The position numbers and the translations under genes are program-made. 64,000 nt of DNA, taken from contig CAUYUJ010021148.1 in the NCBI GenBank assembly GCA_963575745.1, positions 145,001-209,000 of the forward strand, written 5' to 3'. This stretch comes from Prorocentrum cordatum (taxonomy: Eukaryota > Sar > Dinophyceae > Prorocentrales > Prorocentraceae). This document shows positions 10,626-20,789 of the stretch, piece by piece. The notes under the pieces are model-generated. The model was not told where the DNA came from. It did no database searches and saw nothing but the letters and a program-made list of their open reading frames with translations. The stretch's first letter is position 1, and each line of letters opens with the position of its first letter.

Positions 10626-10802
10626 GACCACGTCCGAAGCTGGCGCGAGCGGCAGGTGCGTCGGGGGGTGCCAGACCCAGGCTCGAGCCGAGATCAACGC
10701 GGCGGGCAGCGCTGTCAAGAGCATCGGGGGCAGCCGGAACAGGGGCCACTGGGCACGCGTGCGGAGCGCTAGCGGGCCTTACAGGTGCAGCAGCCCCAGC
10801 CT

Positions 10803-12354
10803 TGCATCTGGACCGGAAGTGTCGAATGAGGGTATCGCGACGTGTAAACGACTTGTGGCACTGCGGACACTGGAGCTGGCCGAGAGGAACGGACTCGACC
10901 AACTTATGCTTCCGGGCGAGATGGATACTGAGCCCCCGGGGACCGCGACACAGCACGCCGCACTCAGGACACGGCGTATGGGGCTCCGGAGGGTCCTCGA
11001 CCAAAGTAGAAGCAAACGCGAGCACGACATTGATGGAGTCGATCGGGATCCGAGCCAGCCACTCCAGCCAGGACACAGTAAGCTGATCCAACCCTCGATC
11101 CACACCAAGCCCCTGAGCAAGCCCGCGGAGAGCATCGTCCCCGCGATCGTGCACCAACTGCAGATCCGATAATACAATGCGTTGCCGCACCGTCATCTGG
11201 CCCTCGACCCGCCTCCCCTCGAACTCGAACCTCCCGAAGAAAGCGGCCCTGACAGCGACCGTGGGGTCGTACTCTAGGGTACCGAAGAGGGGGTTGTTAT
11301 CATCGTCACGGAAAACGGGACTAACCACTTTGCGAATCCACTGCAGCCGCCTGAGTCTCAAGGAGGACTCGACCGTGGGGACATTGCATTTTTCACGCAC
11401 TGTTTCAGATCGCACACGGGTGAGGTGCGCGGGCAAGCGTGCAAGGTGCCGAAGGCACCTGGTCTGGAACCTTTCCAAACGTAATAATGCAGCAGTGCTC
11501 CAGAACTTAGCCTCAAGAGCGTACATCAGTATAGAGCGGACAAGTGCTACCCACAGCGCCACCTTCGCCTGCAAGTCGAAGGCGTGGCACTTCCAGAAAC
11601 GAGCAGAAAGGCGGTGGTGTGCTGTGGATGCGGACTTCACCCTGGCCTTGGCCTCCACCGTCGGCGTCCCAGAAATCGCAGTGCGGGAGCCGAGGTACTT
11701 CGCGTGTTCACGGACAGTGATGCGCACGCCCTCGACTTGCACAAACAGCTGGCCTTTCTTGACCTTCCTGTTAAAGGCCTTCGCGCCAGCACCAAAGCAC
11801 CGGGCAGTAACCTCCAGCTTGGAATAATTGACCACGTAACGTTGCTCAACCAAGACCTGCGCGATCAGGGTGAGGAATGCATCCACGCAGGCGAAGTCGG
11901 GGAACAATTCCATGGCGCTCAAGTCGTCCATGAAGACGGTCTCTCCGACTTTGATGTCCACGCAATCCGAGCTCAGCCCTAAGAAGTTGTCAAGCTGCGG
12001 ACTCAGCTTGGCCACGAACTGGTAGTTGTCCTCGCCCCTCGCGCCCTGGATGAGCCGCAAAGAGACGTCATACAATATAACGAAACATATGGGCCCCTCC
12101 ACCGACCCTTGACGCACGCCCTGGTGGACCGAGAGGCGCCGCACCACGCGGCCTGTGCGAGTATCCTTCAACAAGATGTAAGTGCCGTTGTGGGCCTCCT
12201 CCAGTAGTAGGCGGAGACGCACGCGATCAGACATAGAAGCAAGTGTGTCCCAGAGCATTTCACGGTCGACATTGTCGAACGCCTTGCCTAGGTCAAAGAG
12301 CGCCTGCACCAATATCCAGCGAGACCGGGCATGGCTACGGCGCTTGTTTGGTGT
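10803..12354 (-). pseudogene. Non-LTR retrotransposon reverse transcriptase with C-terminal zinc fingers, 5'-truncated
   Basis: The frame is open from an in-frame stop at 12355-12357, so the finger region before motif A is missing. Counting from codon 12312: motif A LFDLGKAFDNV (5-15, aspartates 7 and 13), motif B HQGVRQGSVEGP (63-74), motif C FMDD (127-130), then a thumb-like region with a RLRRLQWIRKVV stretch (about 319-330). A C2H2 finger CPEC-x12-H-x4-H (448-469) and a C2HC finger CPQC-x12-H-x4-C (482-503) follow. RT makes cDNA at the target site; C-terminal fingers probably bind nucleic acid. The A, B and C motif residues are intact, but loss of the N-terminal part makes this a dead 5'-truncated copy, the usual fate of LINE insertions. 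The same frame stays open to 9724. Confidence 0.85.
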
Positions 12355-12559
12355 TCATGGCGTTCTGTTCTTCTCCTTTTTGTGGCTGGTCCAGGTTTGG
12401 GAGCCACGTGGGGCCGATTCCCCCCCGGCCTGCCTTCCGCCAACCTTCTTGGGCTCGGAAGCTACTCACCGAGCGGCCGGCCGGGCTCCGCGACAGACGG
12501 CCCAGGCCGACCTGGGGTTGCACTGACGCGGGTTTTACAGTGCGCTCCCGAAGATCACC

Positions 12560-12702
12560 GAGCGCGTTCCACTACCCGCAAAGTGTCTACTTGCAAACGC
12601 CCGGAAATACATATCTGCTACGATGTCATGTATCGTAGATCCCCCGCGGCGGATCCAGGCAGTTTGCGAGTAGTGACTTTGCGAGTAGTGGAACGCGCTT
12701 GC
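12560..12702. mobile_element. Fold-back element, GCGTTCCACTACTCGC family (copy 2)
   Basis: GAGCGCGTTCCACTACCCGC at the left pairs with GCGAGTAGTGGAACGCGCTT at the right. The right arm contains a doubled GCGAGTAGTG. The interior has TCGTAGATCCCCCGCGGCGG. Confidence 0.85.
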
Positions 12703-12900
12703 CTAGAAGAGACAGGGCGCTGTGTAATTCGGCGGGGGGGCAAAACGGGAGAGGGGAAGAGAAGGGTGCACCTCTCGTGCCCGGAAAGGGGTCTCCAGCG
12801 GGGCCCAGAAAAAGGCCCGGAAGGGCCCAGACTGGGTACGAAGGGTGCACGCTGCTCGCCCTCCCCCAGTCGGCAGCGCCAAAAGATCGGAGGAGGAAAA

Positions 12901-13037
12901 GGTACCGATACCGCTACCCTTCCCTCGTTTCCCCCTTTTGTGGGCCTCGAGGCCCTCGTCGCCACCCTTGGATTCGCTTCGAAATCCTGGTCAGAACACA
13001 CCCCGGGAGAGGTCCAGGGAGTAGCGGTATCGGTACT
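12901..13037. mobile_element. Fold-back element, GTACCGATACCGC family (copy 2)
   Basis: GTACCGATACCGCTAC at the left is the exact complement of GTAGCGGTATCGGTAC at 13021-13036. The interior GATTCGCTTCGAAATCCTGG and CACCCCGGGAGAGGTCC are shared with 40294-40442. Confidence 0.85.
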
Positions 13038-13254
13038 TCTTGAATTCGCCAAAAGAGAGGGCCGCAGAGGGCTGCAGTTCGGCAGCAAATCATGGGAGCT
13101 TGGTGCACCTTTCTGATTTTGTCTTTAGCGTCGAGTAGCATCTGGGAGTCGATGAGATGGCGCCGATTTCGCGCTGGCTGGCGTCGATTCGGCGTCGAGG
13201 AGCGTCGATTCGCGTCGATTCGCGGGAGCCGATAAGTTGGTATGGGAGGCCATC

Positions 13255-13440
13255 ATGATCAAGCAGTGGCGAAGTGTTGGCTGGCCTATGTAGGCCCACA
13301 CGACAATGTGATAAGAACCAAGCCTTTTGTGGTCTGCACGACATGTTCGTAGAGCAGTCCTGGCCGAGACTGTCTTGTCTCAGAACGCTGTTTGTTGTTA
13401 GAAGATCTTTTGGGGTTCTAAGAACATGTCGTGGTAGCCT
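13255..13440. mobile_element. Fold-back element, CACGACATGTTC family (copy 1)
   Basis: GCACGACATGTTCGTAGAGC and TTCTAAGAACATGTCGTGG are inverted. The left flank CAAGCAGTGGCGAAG and GCCTATGTAGGCCC also recur at 45556-45746, giving about 185 bp of shared sequence. Confidence 0.6.
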
Positions 13441-13984
13441 TGTGGGAGTCGGTTAATGGAGAGGAAGCATGCTGCCAATTACTTCCCAGATGTCTAACAC
13501 ATGTTTCAAACATGTGTTACAGATGCTAATACATGTTTGAACTGTTTAAACACATCTTGAGTTCAATGATGGGATTGTTAGAGTGTCCATTGTCATGGCA
13601 TCCTTCCCATTGGGCCCATCCTTGGCCGCCCTTGCGGGCCGCGCCCGGCCCGCCAAGTGCGGTACATGGCCTCCCAGGGCCTCTGCATCCTCTGGAACAT
13701 ATACACTACCAGTAGCGGGTTGTTTTTCAATCCCACGACTTTGCAAGGGTCAGGGACGACGTCGGGGCGGTGTGGTGTATACTTGTTTCTCGTCGTTTTC
13801 CCAGGGGCACGGCGAAAAAGGTATACACCAGGATCCCGTATACACCAGGATCCGCTTTCCTGTGCGAATTTCAATGCGGGGTCCATTGTCGTGGCATCCA
13901 CAATGGCAGCCTATAGGAATGGCGGGGGCGCGTGGCCCCTGCTCCACAGGAGCTGCCACCCGAGCGGCCCCCGCGGCGCCCAAG
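13441..13984. other. No confident gene; short palindromes and direct repeats
   Basis: ACATGTTTCAAACATGTG (13500-13517) is palindromic. GTCCATTGTC(A/G)TGGCATCC occurs twice (13588, 13881), and GTATACACCAGGATCC is duplicated in tandem near 13829-13855. Confidence 0.45.
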
Positions 13985-14345
13985 GAGAGAGAGAGAGAGA
14001 GAGGGCCGCAGAGCGAGCGCCTCGCGGCCAGGGCTACGCCGAGAACCTGTGGCGGCGCTTCCCCGAGGTGTTCCTGGTGCTGGGGGCCGCCCCCCCGCCC
14101 TGCTGGGCGGAGGAGGAGGAGGAAGAGGAGCGAGGAGCGAGGAGGAAGAGGAGGAGGAGGAGGAGGAGGAGGAGGAGGAGCAGCAGGAGAAGGAGGAGGG
14201 GGAGGGGGGGGGGAGCAGGAGAAGGAGGAGGGGGAGCGGGGGGAGGAGGAGGAGGAGGAGGAGGAGGAGGAGGAGGAGGAGGAGGAGGAGGAGGAGGAGG
14301 AGGAGCGAGGAGCGAGGAGCGAGGAGCGAGGAGCGAGGAGGGCGA
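13985..14345. repeat. GA and GGA microsatellite with GAGCGAGGA end
   Basis: A GAGA run (13986-14002), then interrupted GGA runs (14110-14304), then repeated GCGAGGA heptamers (14304-14345). Confidence 0.9.
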
Positions 14346-14485
14346 GCGCGGAGCGAGGAGCGGAGCGCACATTATCCCCAAGGAGGCTGAGCGAGTAGGG
14401 GATGGGAAGAGGCTGCATCTTTTGCACGCTGGGCCCGGGCTTTCGGCCGCCCTCGTCGGCTCGTTCGAGGCCCTCCGTCGTAGGC

Positions 14486-15106
14486 GCGTCTTTTGAGCAG
14501 GGGCCGGCCGTCCCGGCATTTTTAGAGGCCTACCACGAGATTTTCTCAGAACCCACACGTTCTGAAAGCAAAGTCAAAGTTCTTACAACGTAAGCCCGAT
14601 TCACTAGTATCTTCACCGAGCGCGTTCCACTTCTCGCAAAGTGCCTACTTGCAAACGTCAGAACAAAAAAAACATACGTTTACCTCGATGTAATTTATCG
14701 TAGATCTCCCGCGGCGGACCTAGGCCATCTGCGAGTTTTTTTTTGCGAGTAGTGGAATGCGCTTGTCTATATTTTCCAACAAAGAAAAACACAGTCTCAG
14801 CAAGGGGGGGCGGGGGGGGGCTCAAGGCAGCGCTTTCGGCCGCCCTCGTCGGCTCCTCGAGGCCCTCCAGCGCAGGCGGTTCAGTGGCGAGGCGTCCTGG
14901 CTCGCCCATGGGTCCACCAAGGGCTGTTCTGAGAACCTTTTCTGCACAAAATTGTCTCAGAATATTTCTGAGCGAGATTATCCTGTTTGAGCTCATCGGG
15001 CTATGGTGTAATCACATCGTTTCTGTTCCTAGAACATGTTCGGTTCCACGAACAGTTCGTGGTAGGCCTACCGGAATGCTGGGACGGCCGGCCCCTGCTC
15101 AACAGT
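14486..15106. mobile_element. Large inverted-repeat element with a nested MITE
   Basis: GAGCAGGGGCCGGCCGTCCC then GGCCTACCACGA at the left is inverted as TCGTGGTAGGCC then GGGACGGCCGGCCCCTGCTC at the right. The interior holds GTTCTGAGAACA-like words related to the CACGACATGTTC family, a direct repeat (TTTCGGCCGCCCTCGTCGGC at 14439 and 14838), and the nested element 14618-14767. Confidence 0.65.
14618..14767. mobile_element. Fold-back element, GCGTTCCACTACTCGC family (copy 3)
   Basis: GAGCGCGTTCCACTTCTCGC against TTGCGAGTAGTGGAATGCGC. The interior CGTAGATCTCCCGCGGCGGA is the family core. It sits between the arms of the larger inverted repeat. Confidence 0.85.
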
Positions 15107-15166
15107 CCCCGAATTCCGCCCGAAAAGTTTGGCCGCTCAGGGTTGGAACTCTGGGGTGCACACCAC

Positions 15167-15455
15167 ACATGTTGCGTCCCATCGAACACCCGCCAACGTC
15201 TAGGATCTGGACGCCCAAAATGGGCACGGAAAGAATGGGTACAATGCCCAACAGCAGTTCCTGTTCATTCTGAACAGGACTCGCTGTCCGCGCCGCCGCG
15301 GCCTGTGTCCATCTGAGACAGAAGGCCGCGTGCCCAACAGCGGCCGCTGTTGGTTTGGGACAACATTTGTTGTTGGGCATTGTACCCATTTTTTCCCTAC
15401 CCATTTCGGGCGTCCTTAACATGTTGCGTCATCAAACGCCTGCCAACGTCTAGGA
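15167..15455. mobile_element. Inverted-repeat element between 38-bp direct repeats
   Basis: Direct repeats 15167-15205 and 15419-15455 share ATGTTGCGTC and GCCAACGTCTAGGA. Between them, GGACGCCCAAAATGGGCACG at the left pairs with CCCATTTCGGGCGTCC at the right, and AATGGGTACAATGCCCAACA pairs with TTGTTGGGCATTGTACCCAT. The duplication is too long for a usual transposase target site. Confidence 0.65.
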
Positions 15456-15714
15456 GTGGGGTCGTCGTGCTCCCCGTTCTTCCAGCCTCGGGGTGCTCCC
15501 CGGCAGCTGCGCCTCGCCGAGAGGCGTCTTGGGGGGCCTCGATGGCCCCGAACGGCCGCCGGAGACCCCAGTTATGACCCGAAAACCAGGCGACGAGTGC
15601 CACTGGGGGGATAGGCTCACGGGGGGTGCAACGACCCCCGATCGCCCATTCGTCGTCGCCAGGGGCCCGACCCGCCTAGTAGCGCGCGGGTTCGCTATCG
15701 GGCGCCTGTCGCTG

Positions 15715-15752
15715 ATCCATCGGCGATGTATCGCCGATTCCAGGTCGATGTC
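15715..15752. repeat. Fragment of the ATCGCCGATGC family
   Basis: CATCGGCGATGTATCGCCGA inside otherwise unrelated sequence. The surrounding 15456-16089 shows no gene. Confidence 0.5.
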
Positions 15753-16089
15753 TCCCCCCGAGCCCGCCCTCCCCCTTTCGACCCCCGAGCGGGCGGAGCT
15801 GACAGTCGAGGATTTCTCCATGACCACCGCCTGGGGTATCGATCTTCGGGTACGTCGACAGGCGGTGGATAGGAGTACACGTGGCTTCACAGTCGGCGGC
15901 GGTGGACCACGAACCTTCCATAGAAAGTTTCGATACCTTTGGGAGCAGCCTTCGGAGCCTTCGTGGGGCCCTATTGGGCCCCCTTGGGGATTTTGGGACC
16001 ACTTCTGATGTCACCTTGGAGGACATCAATCAAAAAAAGGCGGCGGCACAAATTAATCTGCATACCCCCGTCGGAATCCGAAAATCCTC

Positions 16090-16440
16090 TCTTGTAGCCC
16101 TCTTGCAACTCTTTTGGGCTTGTATGGAGCCGTTATGTCCCCTTATTGGGGCTCTCTTGAGCGATATTGGAACCATCTGACAGCGTCATAAGGCCATCGG
16201 GAGCAAGCAGACGAGAAGCAAACACACACATAGAAAACATGAGTTGGTTGACTAATAACGGCCTCTCGGGGACAATCTCATCAGGCTCGAAGGTCACGTG
16301 GAGCCGTCTTGTGGCGGTCGTTGCCTCTTCGAGGTAGATTGAAAGTCATCTCGAGCCATTGTTAGCGCTCTTGTGCCATCTTGGGTGATTTGGGGCCATC
16401 TTGGAGCAAAGTGGAGCCATCTTGGACGCTCTAGCCCGTC
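16090..16440 (+). repeat. CTTGGGGCC dispersed array
   Basis: Words such as CTCTTGGAGCC and CCATCTTGG repeat. A spacer with ACGAGAAGCAAACACACACA (16212-16231) is shared with the array at 30800-31520. Confidence 0.7.
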
Positions 16441-16664
16441 GGGCCGCCCCCCCTCCCGTCCAGACACAGGAGAGGGCATGGGGCGCGGTGGAGCTCCCAA
16501 CAGGCACGCCACGCCACAAGCTGTCCCGCTCCCTCCCTCCCGCCCGCCAGCCCTCCGTGCCAGTAGCAGCCAAGACTCGGCCCAGGCACGGGTCGCCATC
16601 GCATGGACCTTCACTGCGAACCAACGCTCGCGAGGCGCGTCACGCGTGCCAGGCAGGGCCGCCC

Positions 16665-16990
16665 ACGATCCGATTCGATGCGATCCGGTTCGCCTGCTGG
16701 GGCCGCGATTCCGATTCGATGCGATCCGGCTCTATATTCACCGGCATCGGCCAGGGCCAGGTGGAGGCGGGGCGCGGCGATTCGACACCGATCCGACTCG
16801 GGACGATTCCCTGGCGATTCGACCCGCTCTCGATGCGATCCAACTTCGCGATCCGATCCAGCGCAGACCTGCCAGGTGCGCCAGGCGCCCCAGGCGCCCA
16901 AGCGTGCCAGGCGCGCCTGGCGCGCCAGATGCTCCGCGTGCGCCAGAGTGCGGCACCTGCTCGGGCCGCGCCAGGCGGGCCAGGTGCGCG
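16665..16990. repeat. GATTCGATGCGATCCG and GCCAGGCGCC degenerate repeats
   Basis: First half: GATTCGATGCGATCCG words around a GGGGCCGCGATTCC core also present at 36905-37085. Second half (about 16865-16985): roughly 10-bp GCCAGGCGC units giving Ala/Arg/Pro-rich frames. Confidence 0.7.
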
Positions 16991-17056
16991 ACGAGCACAT
17001 CGTGCGCTGGTGGCGTCAGCGCACCCGACGGCACGCATCGGAGAGTTCCACGACCA

Positions 17057-17246
17057 GACACCCTCGAGTCATGAAGAGATCACGACGGGAGGTTAATCCG
17101 CAATTTTCGGCCTGTGGGGGCCTCTACCGGGTCTCGAGACCGTCATAAAACGATTCAGGATAAAAAGCGGTCCCGGAGAATGGGTCCAGACATCTCGGGG
17201 TCGACGTCATGAAAAAATCATGACGTCGGGGGTGTGGGCTTCGACC
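17057..17246. repeat. Dispersed direct repeat, CCCTCGAGTCATGA type (copy 1)
   Basis: Colinear with 17939-18118: CCCTCGAGTCATGA, TCGAGACCGTCA, GAATGGGTC, GGGGTCGACGT and TTGACGTCGGGG-like words occur in the same order. Confidence 0.65.
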
Positions 17247-17599
17247 CCCCGACCATCCGTGCGAAAGCCCTCGAACTTTGCGGCGGGATGTTAGCATGGT
17301 GTTCGGCGCGTGCGCCTGCAACGAGGTGCGCACCGGCTTCTGAAGGGCATATCGTGGACGCCGCGCGAAGGGCAAAGATGGCCTCACCCCACGATCCTTG
17401 TCAAAAAACCACTGCGAGATGCTCGGAAGGGGGCCCGCTCACGATGAATTGCACCCGCCACGTACACTGTCTACATTTTCTTTGACAGGGATGGTCTGTG
17501 GGGCGCATGGTACCTCGTTGGCGGCCAGTCGAGCGGGGCAGGGGGTGTTTAAACAGTAAGGAGCAACGGTACGACTGGTTCGTCTCGTATCGACTCGTC

Positions 17600-17752
17600 G
17601 GCGAGCCCGCCGCGGGTTTCAAAGTTGCACGCCACCAGTGGCCCAGAATCGTCCAATATGGAACGATCGGGCGAGCGAAGGTTGAACGATCTACGCGGTG
17701 TCAGAAAAAAAACAACGCCAGGGTCGCCACGACGCGAACCTGCCGTAACCCC
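17600..17752. repeat. Dispersed repeat around GGTTGAACGATC (copy 1)
   Basis: GGTTGAACGATC, CGCGGTGTC and CAACGCC then CGAACC.GCCG recur in order at 31640-31830. A plus frame 17498-17872 crosses it without a recognisable domain. Confidence 0.5.
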
Positions 17753-17938
17753 TCCCCGAAGGCGAAGAAGGGGGTTGGAAGAGCTATCTTGAACCACATG
17801 CGGCCAGAGGGCTGGCGGATCCCAGGCCGCGGAAACATCGGGCCGCAGTACATACGGTCACAGGATCGTTGACGCATCGCCAATGCATCGGCGATGAGTC
17901 GCGATCCGGAGGCCGGTCTTCTCCATCCCGACGTTCCA

Positions 17939-18118
17939 GACCCCCTCGAGTCATGAGAGAGTCACGGCGTGAGATGTTCCTATAAGTTCGGCCTTTGGGT
18001 GCCCTTACTGGGCCTCGAGACCGTCACAAAACGACGCGGGATGAAAGACCGGTATCGGGGAATGGGTCAAGACCTCGGGGGGTCGACGTTATGTAGAAAT
18101 CTTGACGTCGGGGTTTGG
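17939..18118. repeat. Dispersed direct repeat, CCCTCGAGTCATGA type (copy 2)
   Basis: Second copy of 17057-17246, about 880 bp away. Flanked by ATCGCCGATGC-family fragments at about 17873-17900 and 18126-18150. Confidence 0.65.
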
Positions 18119-18600
18119 GTCCCGGCGTCGCCGATGCATCGGCGATGTGGTGCCGTCGCCCGATCCCGCCCAGCGGCCAACAGAAATGAGGGCGGAAGGG
18201 ACTGGGATGGTGGCCGACACCAGATCTTTTTACGCGTGGCCCGCCTTCGGGTTCGAGGCGCTCGTGGCCCACTCCAACGGCGAGACTCGCCGGCCGCTGA
18301 AAGCAGTCCCTGCCCTCGGACAACGTTTGTTGTTGGGCATCTTCCCCTCCGATGCTATGCCCGCGGCGGGCGGTCTCATGTTGGGCCACTGCCCCTCCGG
18401 CAGACCGTTCTCAGCAAGGGCTTGCAGCTTGAAAGCAAGCGAGTGCTTCCCGGCCTTTTCCTCCCAGCCATCTCCCTCCTCCTCCTCCTCCTCCTCCTCT
18501 TCCTGAGCCCATCAAACTCACTGCTCTCTTGCCAAATCTGAGTGCAGACAAAACGATATCTGGCAGTCAAGTATGTTTTACGTCGGCGCCTCACCAGAAT

Positions 18601-18665
18601 AATGAATCTGTGTCTGTGTGTGAGTGAGTGAGTGAGTGTGTGTGTGTGCGTGTGTGTGTGTGCTT
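18601..18665. repeat. GT microsatellite
   Basis: GTGTGAGTGAGT followed by GTGTGTGTGC runs. A short CTC run is at 18474-18503. Confidence 0.9.
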
Positions 18666-18706
18666 TTTCTCAGCGCGCGTGATCGCGCATCCGCCCATGA
18701 ATGATA

Positions 18707-18887
18707 CAGTGGAGACCCATGCCAAGAAACACCCTGCTTGCCTCGAGCGTGCCCTTGGTTTCTTGGGTTCCGATAGAGTTGTTTTGCAAGGCGTGACGTT
18801 CCAGTACCAGGAATCAATGGAAGTCCTGGGGTCTCAGTGTTGGGTTTCTTGTGGAAGGTTTCTTGTGGATTGGCCTCCACTATAGTA
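18707..18887. mobile_element. Fold-back element, AGTGGAG(A/G)CC family (copy 2)
   Basis: AGTGGAGACCCATGCCAAGA at the left is complementary to TTGTGGATTGGCCTCCACT at the right, extended by AAGAAAC/GTTTCTT words. It is the cleanest copy and defines the family ends. Confidence 0.7.
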
Positions 18888-19479
18888 CATTGCACAGCGA
18901 ACCTACTCCTTGCGTGTGGTAACAAGCGCGGGGGGGCCCCCGCCGACGCGGGCCAACGGCAGCCTGTCCGCGCCCGCGGGCCGGGCGTTCGCGGTGGGTG
19001 GCGTTGGCCCACTGGGGTCCACGTCGCGAGGCAATGGTTGCCCGCGACGGGGGGTAAAGTTAAAACTGTCGGCGGGGGTGGTGCCCCCCCCAACGCTCAT
19101 CACCAACGGCAGGGTTCTTCGACCTTGAGCGTGTTTCTTTATTGCTTGGGGCATGACGGGCGTCATGGCCCCCGCCGCCCCCCCCCCCGCCTATGACATA
19201 ACGCTCCCCCCCAGTGCGCTCTCGGCACTGCCGCCGTGCGCATCGGGATCCGGATCCGCATAGGAATCCGCATAGGAGTCTGTTCCGCAGTCGTCGTCGT
19301 CGGTGTCGCTCGTCGCTCGTCGCTCGTCGCTCATCGTCGTCGTGCGGGCGGACGCTGCTGGAGCTTTTTTTGTTGTTGTTTCTCATTCCGGGCCGATGAC
19401 GGCAATCATTTGGGGGCGGGGCCGATGAAGTCACGTTTCGCGCAGGCGGCGTCAGGGAATGCGTAGGAATGACCGAGGA
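18888..19479. other. No confident gene; GC-rich and CGTCGT words
   Basis: C- and G-runs near 19082-19215 and CGTCGCTCGTCGCTCGTCGC (about 19305-19335), the latter recurring in the same orientation at about 20675-20700. Confidence 0.4.
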
Positions 19480-19489
19480 CGGGTGGCAG

Positions 19490-19850
19490 CAGCATGTATG
19501 TGGCGATCTGCACCACAACGCCTGTGTACACCACAGTGCCTGCGTGCACCACAGCGCCTGTGTACACCACACCGCCTGTATGTACACCACAGCAGCTGCG
19601 TGCAACACAGCGCCCATAGTGCTTGCTGGCAGTTGCTGCGTGCAACACAGCTGCGTGCAACACAGCTGCTGTGCCACAGTGCTTGCTGGCACCACAGCGC
19701 TCGTGTACACCACAGCGTCTGCGTACACCACATCAGCCGTGTGCAACACAGCACCAGTGTACACCACAATGCCTGCGTGCACTACAGCGCCTGTGTACCA
19801 TGGCGCTTGGGTGCACCACAGTAACCGTGTACAACAGAGCACCACTGTTG
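19490..19850 (+). repeat. 18-bp GTGTACACCACAGCGCCT array (left arm)
   Basis: At least 15 degenerate 18-bp units. The outer end GCATGTATGTGGCGATCTGC is inverted at 20625-20660, making this the left arm of a large inverted pair. Confidence 0.85.
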
Positions 19851-20149
19851 GATGTGGAATGGTGGACATAATCGTTATGACAACAATGGATTCCACAGGA
19901 AACGAACGGTTGTTTTGAGTTAGGATTTGGGAAATGTATCCTCATGGACGAACGAGCGCCGCTGTAGTCTACGAGTCCTCCCGAGTCCGCCCGCATCATG
20001 CTAACCCACCCATCTGCGTCCAGGAGACTCCAGCTAAATTGGCCGTCCGAGGACCAAGTGGACTGATTCAACGGACCATTTTGCGGTGTACGCTGAGATG
20101 CGCGCGTGCGCTGTAGCGCCGACCCGCACGACAGGGGGGAATCGGAGGG

Positions 20150-20235
20150 AGGAGGAGGAGGAGGAGCAGGAGAAAGAGGTGGATGAGGAGGAGGAGGAAG
20201 AGGAGGAGGTGGAGGTGGATGAGGAGGGAGGAAAG
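20150..20235. repeat. GGA microsatellite
   Basis: Interrupted GGA run lying in the loop between the two 18-bp arrays. Confidence 0.9.
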
Positions 20236-20333
20236 AAGAACGTCGCACTCTTTTATCAGCACTTCCCTGGCGTGGCGTTTAGCTGTCCGCAGCAGATCCT
20301 CACATGCTCCTTCTACTTATCTTATGCACGCAG

Positions 20334-20660
20334 GCCTTGTGGTATACACCAGCGCTGCGTTGTCCGCGGATGCTGTGGTGTAGACAGGCGCTGATGTGTG
20401 TACAGGCGCTGCGGAGCACGCGAGCATTGTGGTGTACACTGGCGCTGTTCTGCACATATTTGTTGCGGTGTACACAATCGCTGTGGTGTACACCGGCGCT
20501 GTAGTGTGCGCAAGCACTGTGGTGTACGCAGGCGCTGCTTTGCACACGGCTGTTGCGGTGTACGCAGTCGTTGTGGTGTACACGCGCGCTGTGGTGCACA
20601 CAGGCATTGTGGTGTACACAGGCACTGTGGGGCAGATCGCTACCTACATGCTGGTCTCGT
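20334..20660 (-). repeat. 18-bp GTGTACACCACAGCGCCT array (right arm, inverted)
   Basis: Same unit on the minus strand, seen on plus as GTGTACACAGGCGCTGTGGT words, ending GCAGATCGCTACCTACATGC. Pairs with 19490-19850. Confidence 0.85.
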
Positions 20661-20789
20661 CGTCATCGTCGCTTGTCGCTCGTCGCTCGTCGCTCATCGT
20701 CGTCGCGCGCGCGGGCGCGGCTGTGGTGCCGGTGCCACACGGCGGGGGGGGGTTTAACTCCTACCCCCCCCCGCCCCCCATGACACCCG

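Noticed and set aside
9466-11172. 568-codon plus-strand ORF
   Set aside because: Lies antisense to the retroelement coding region; openness follows from the GC-rich codons of the opposite strand.
10305-12312. TTG at 12312 as a genuine start for the reverse transcriptase
   Set aside because: The reading frame is open before it and the protein begins within the RT domain; the copy is truncated, so there is no native start.
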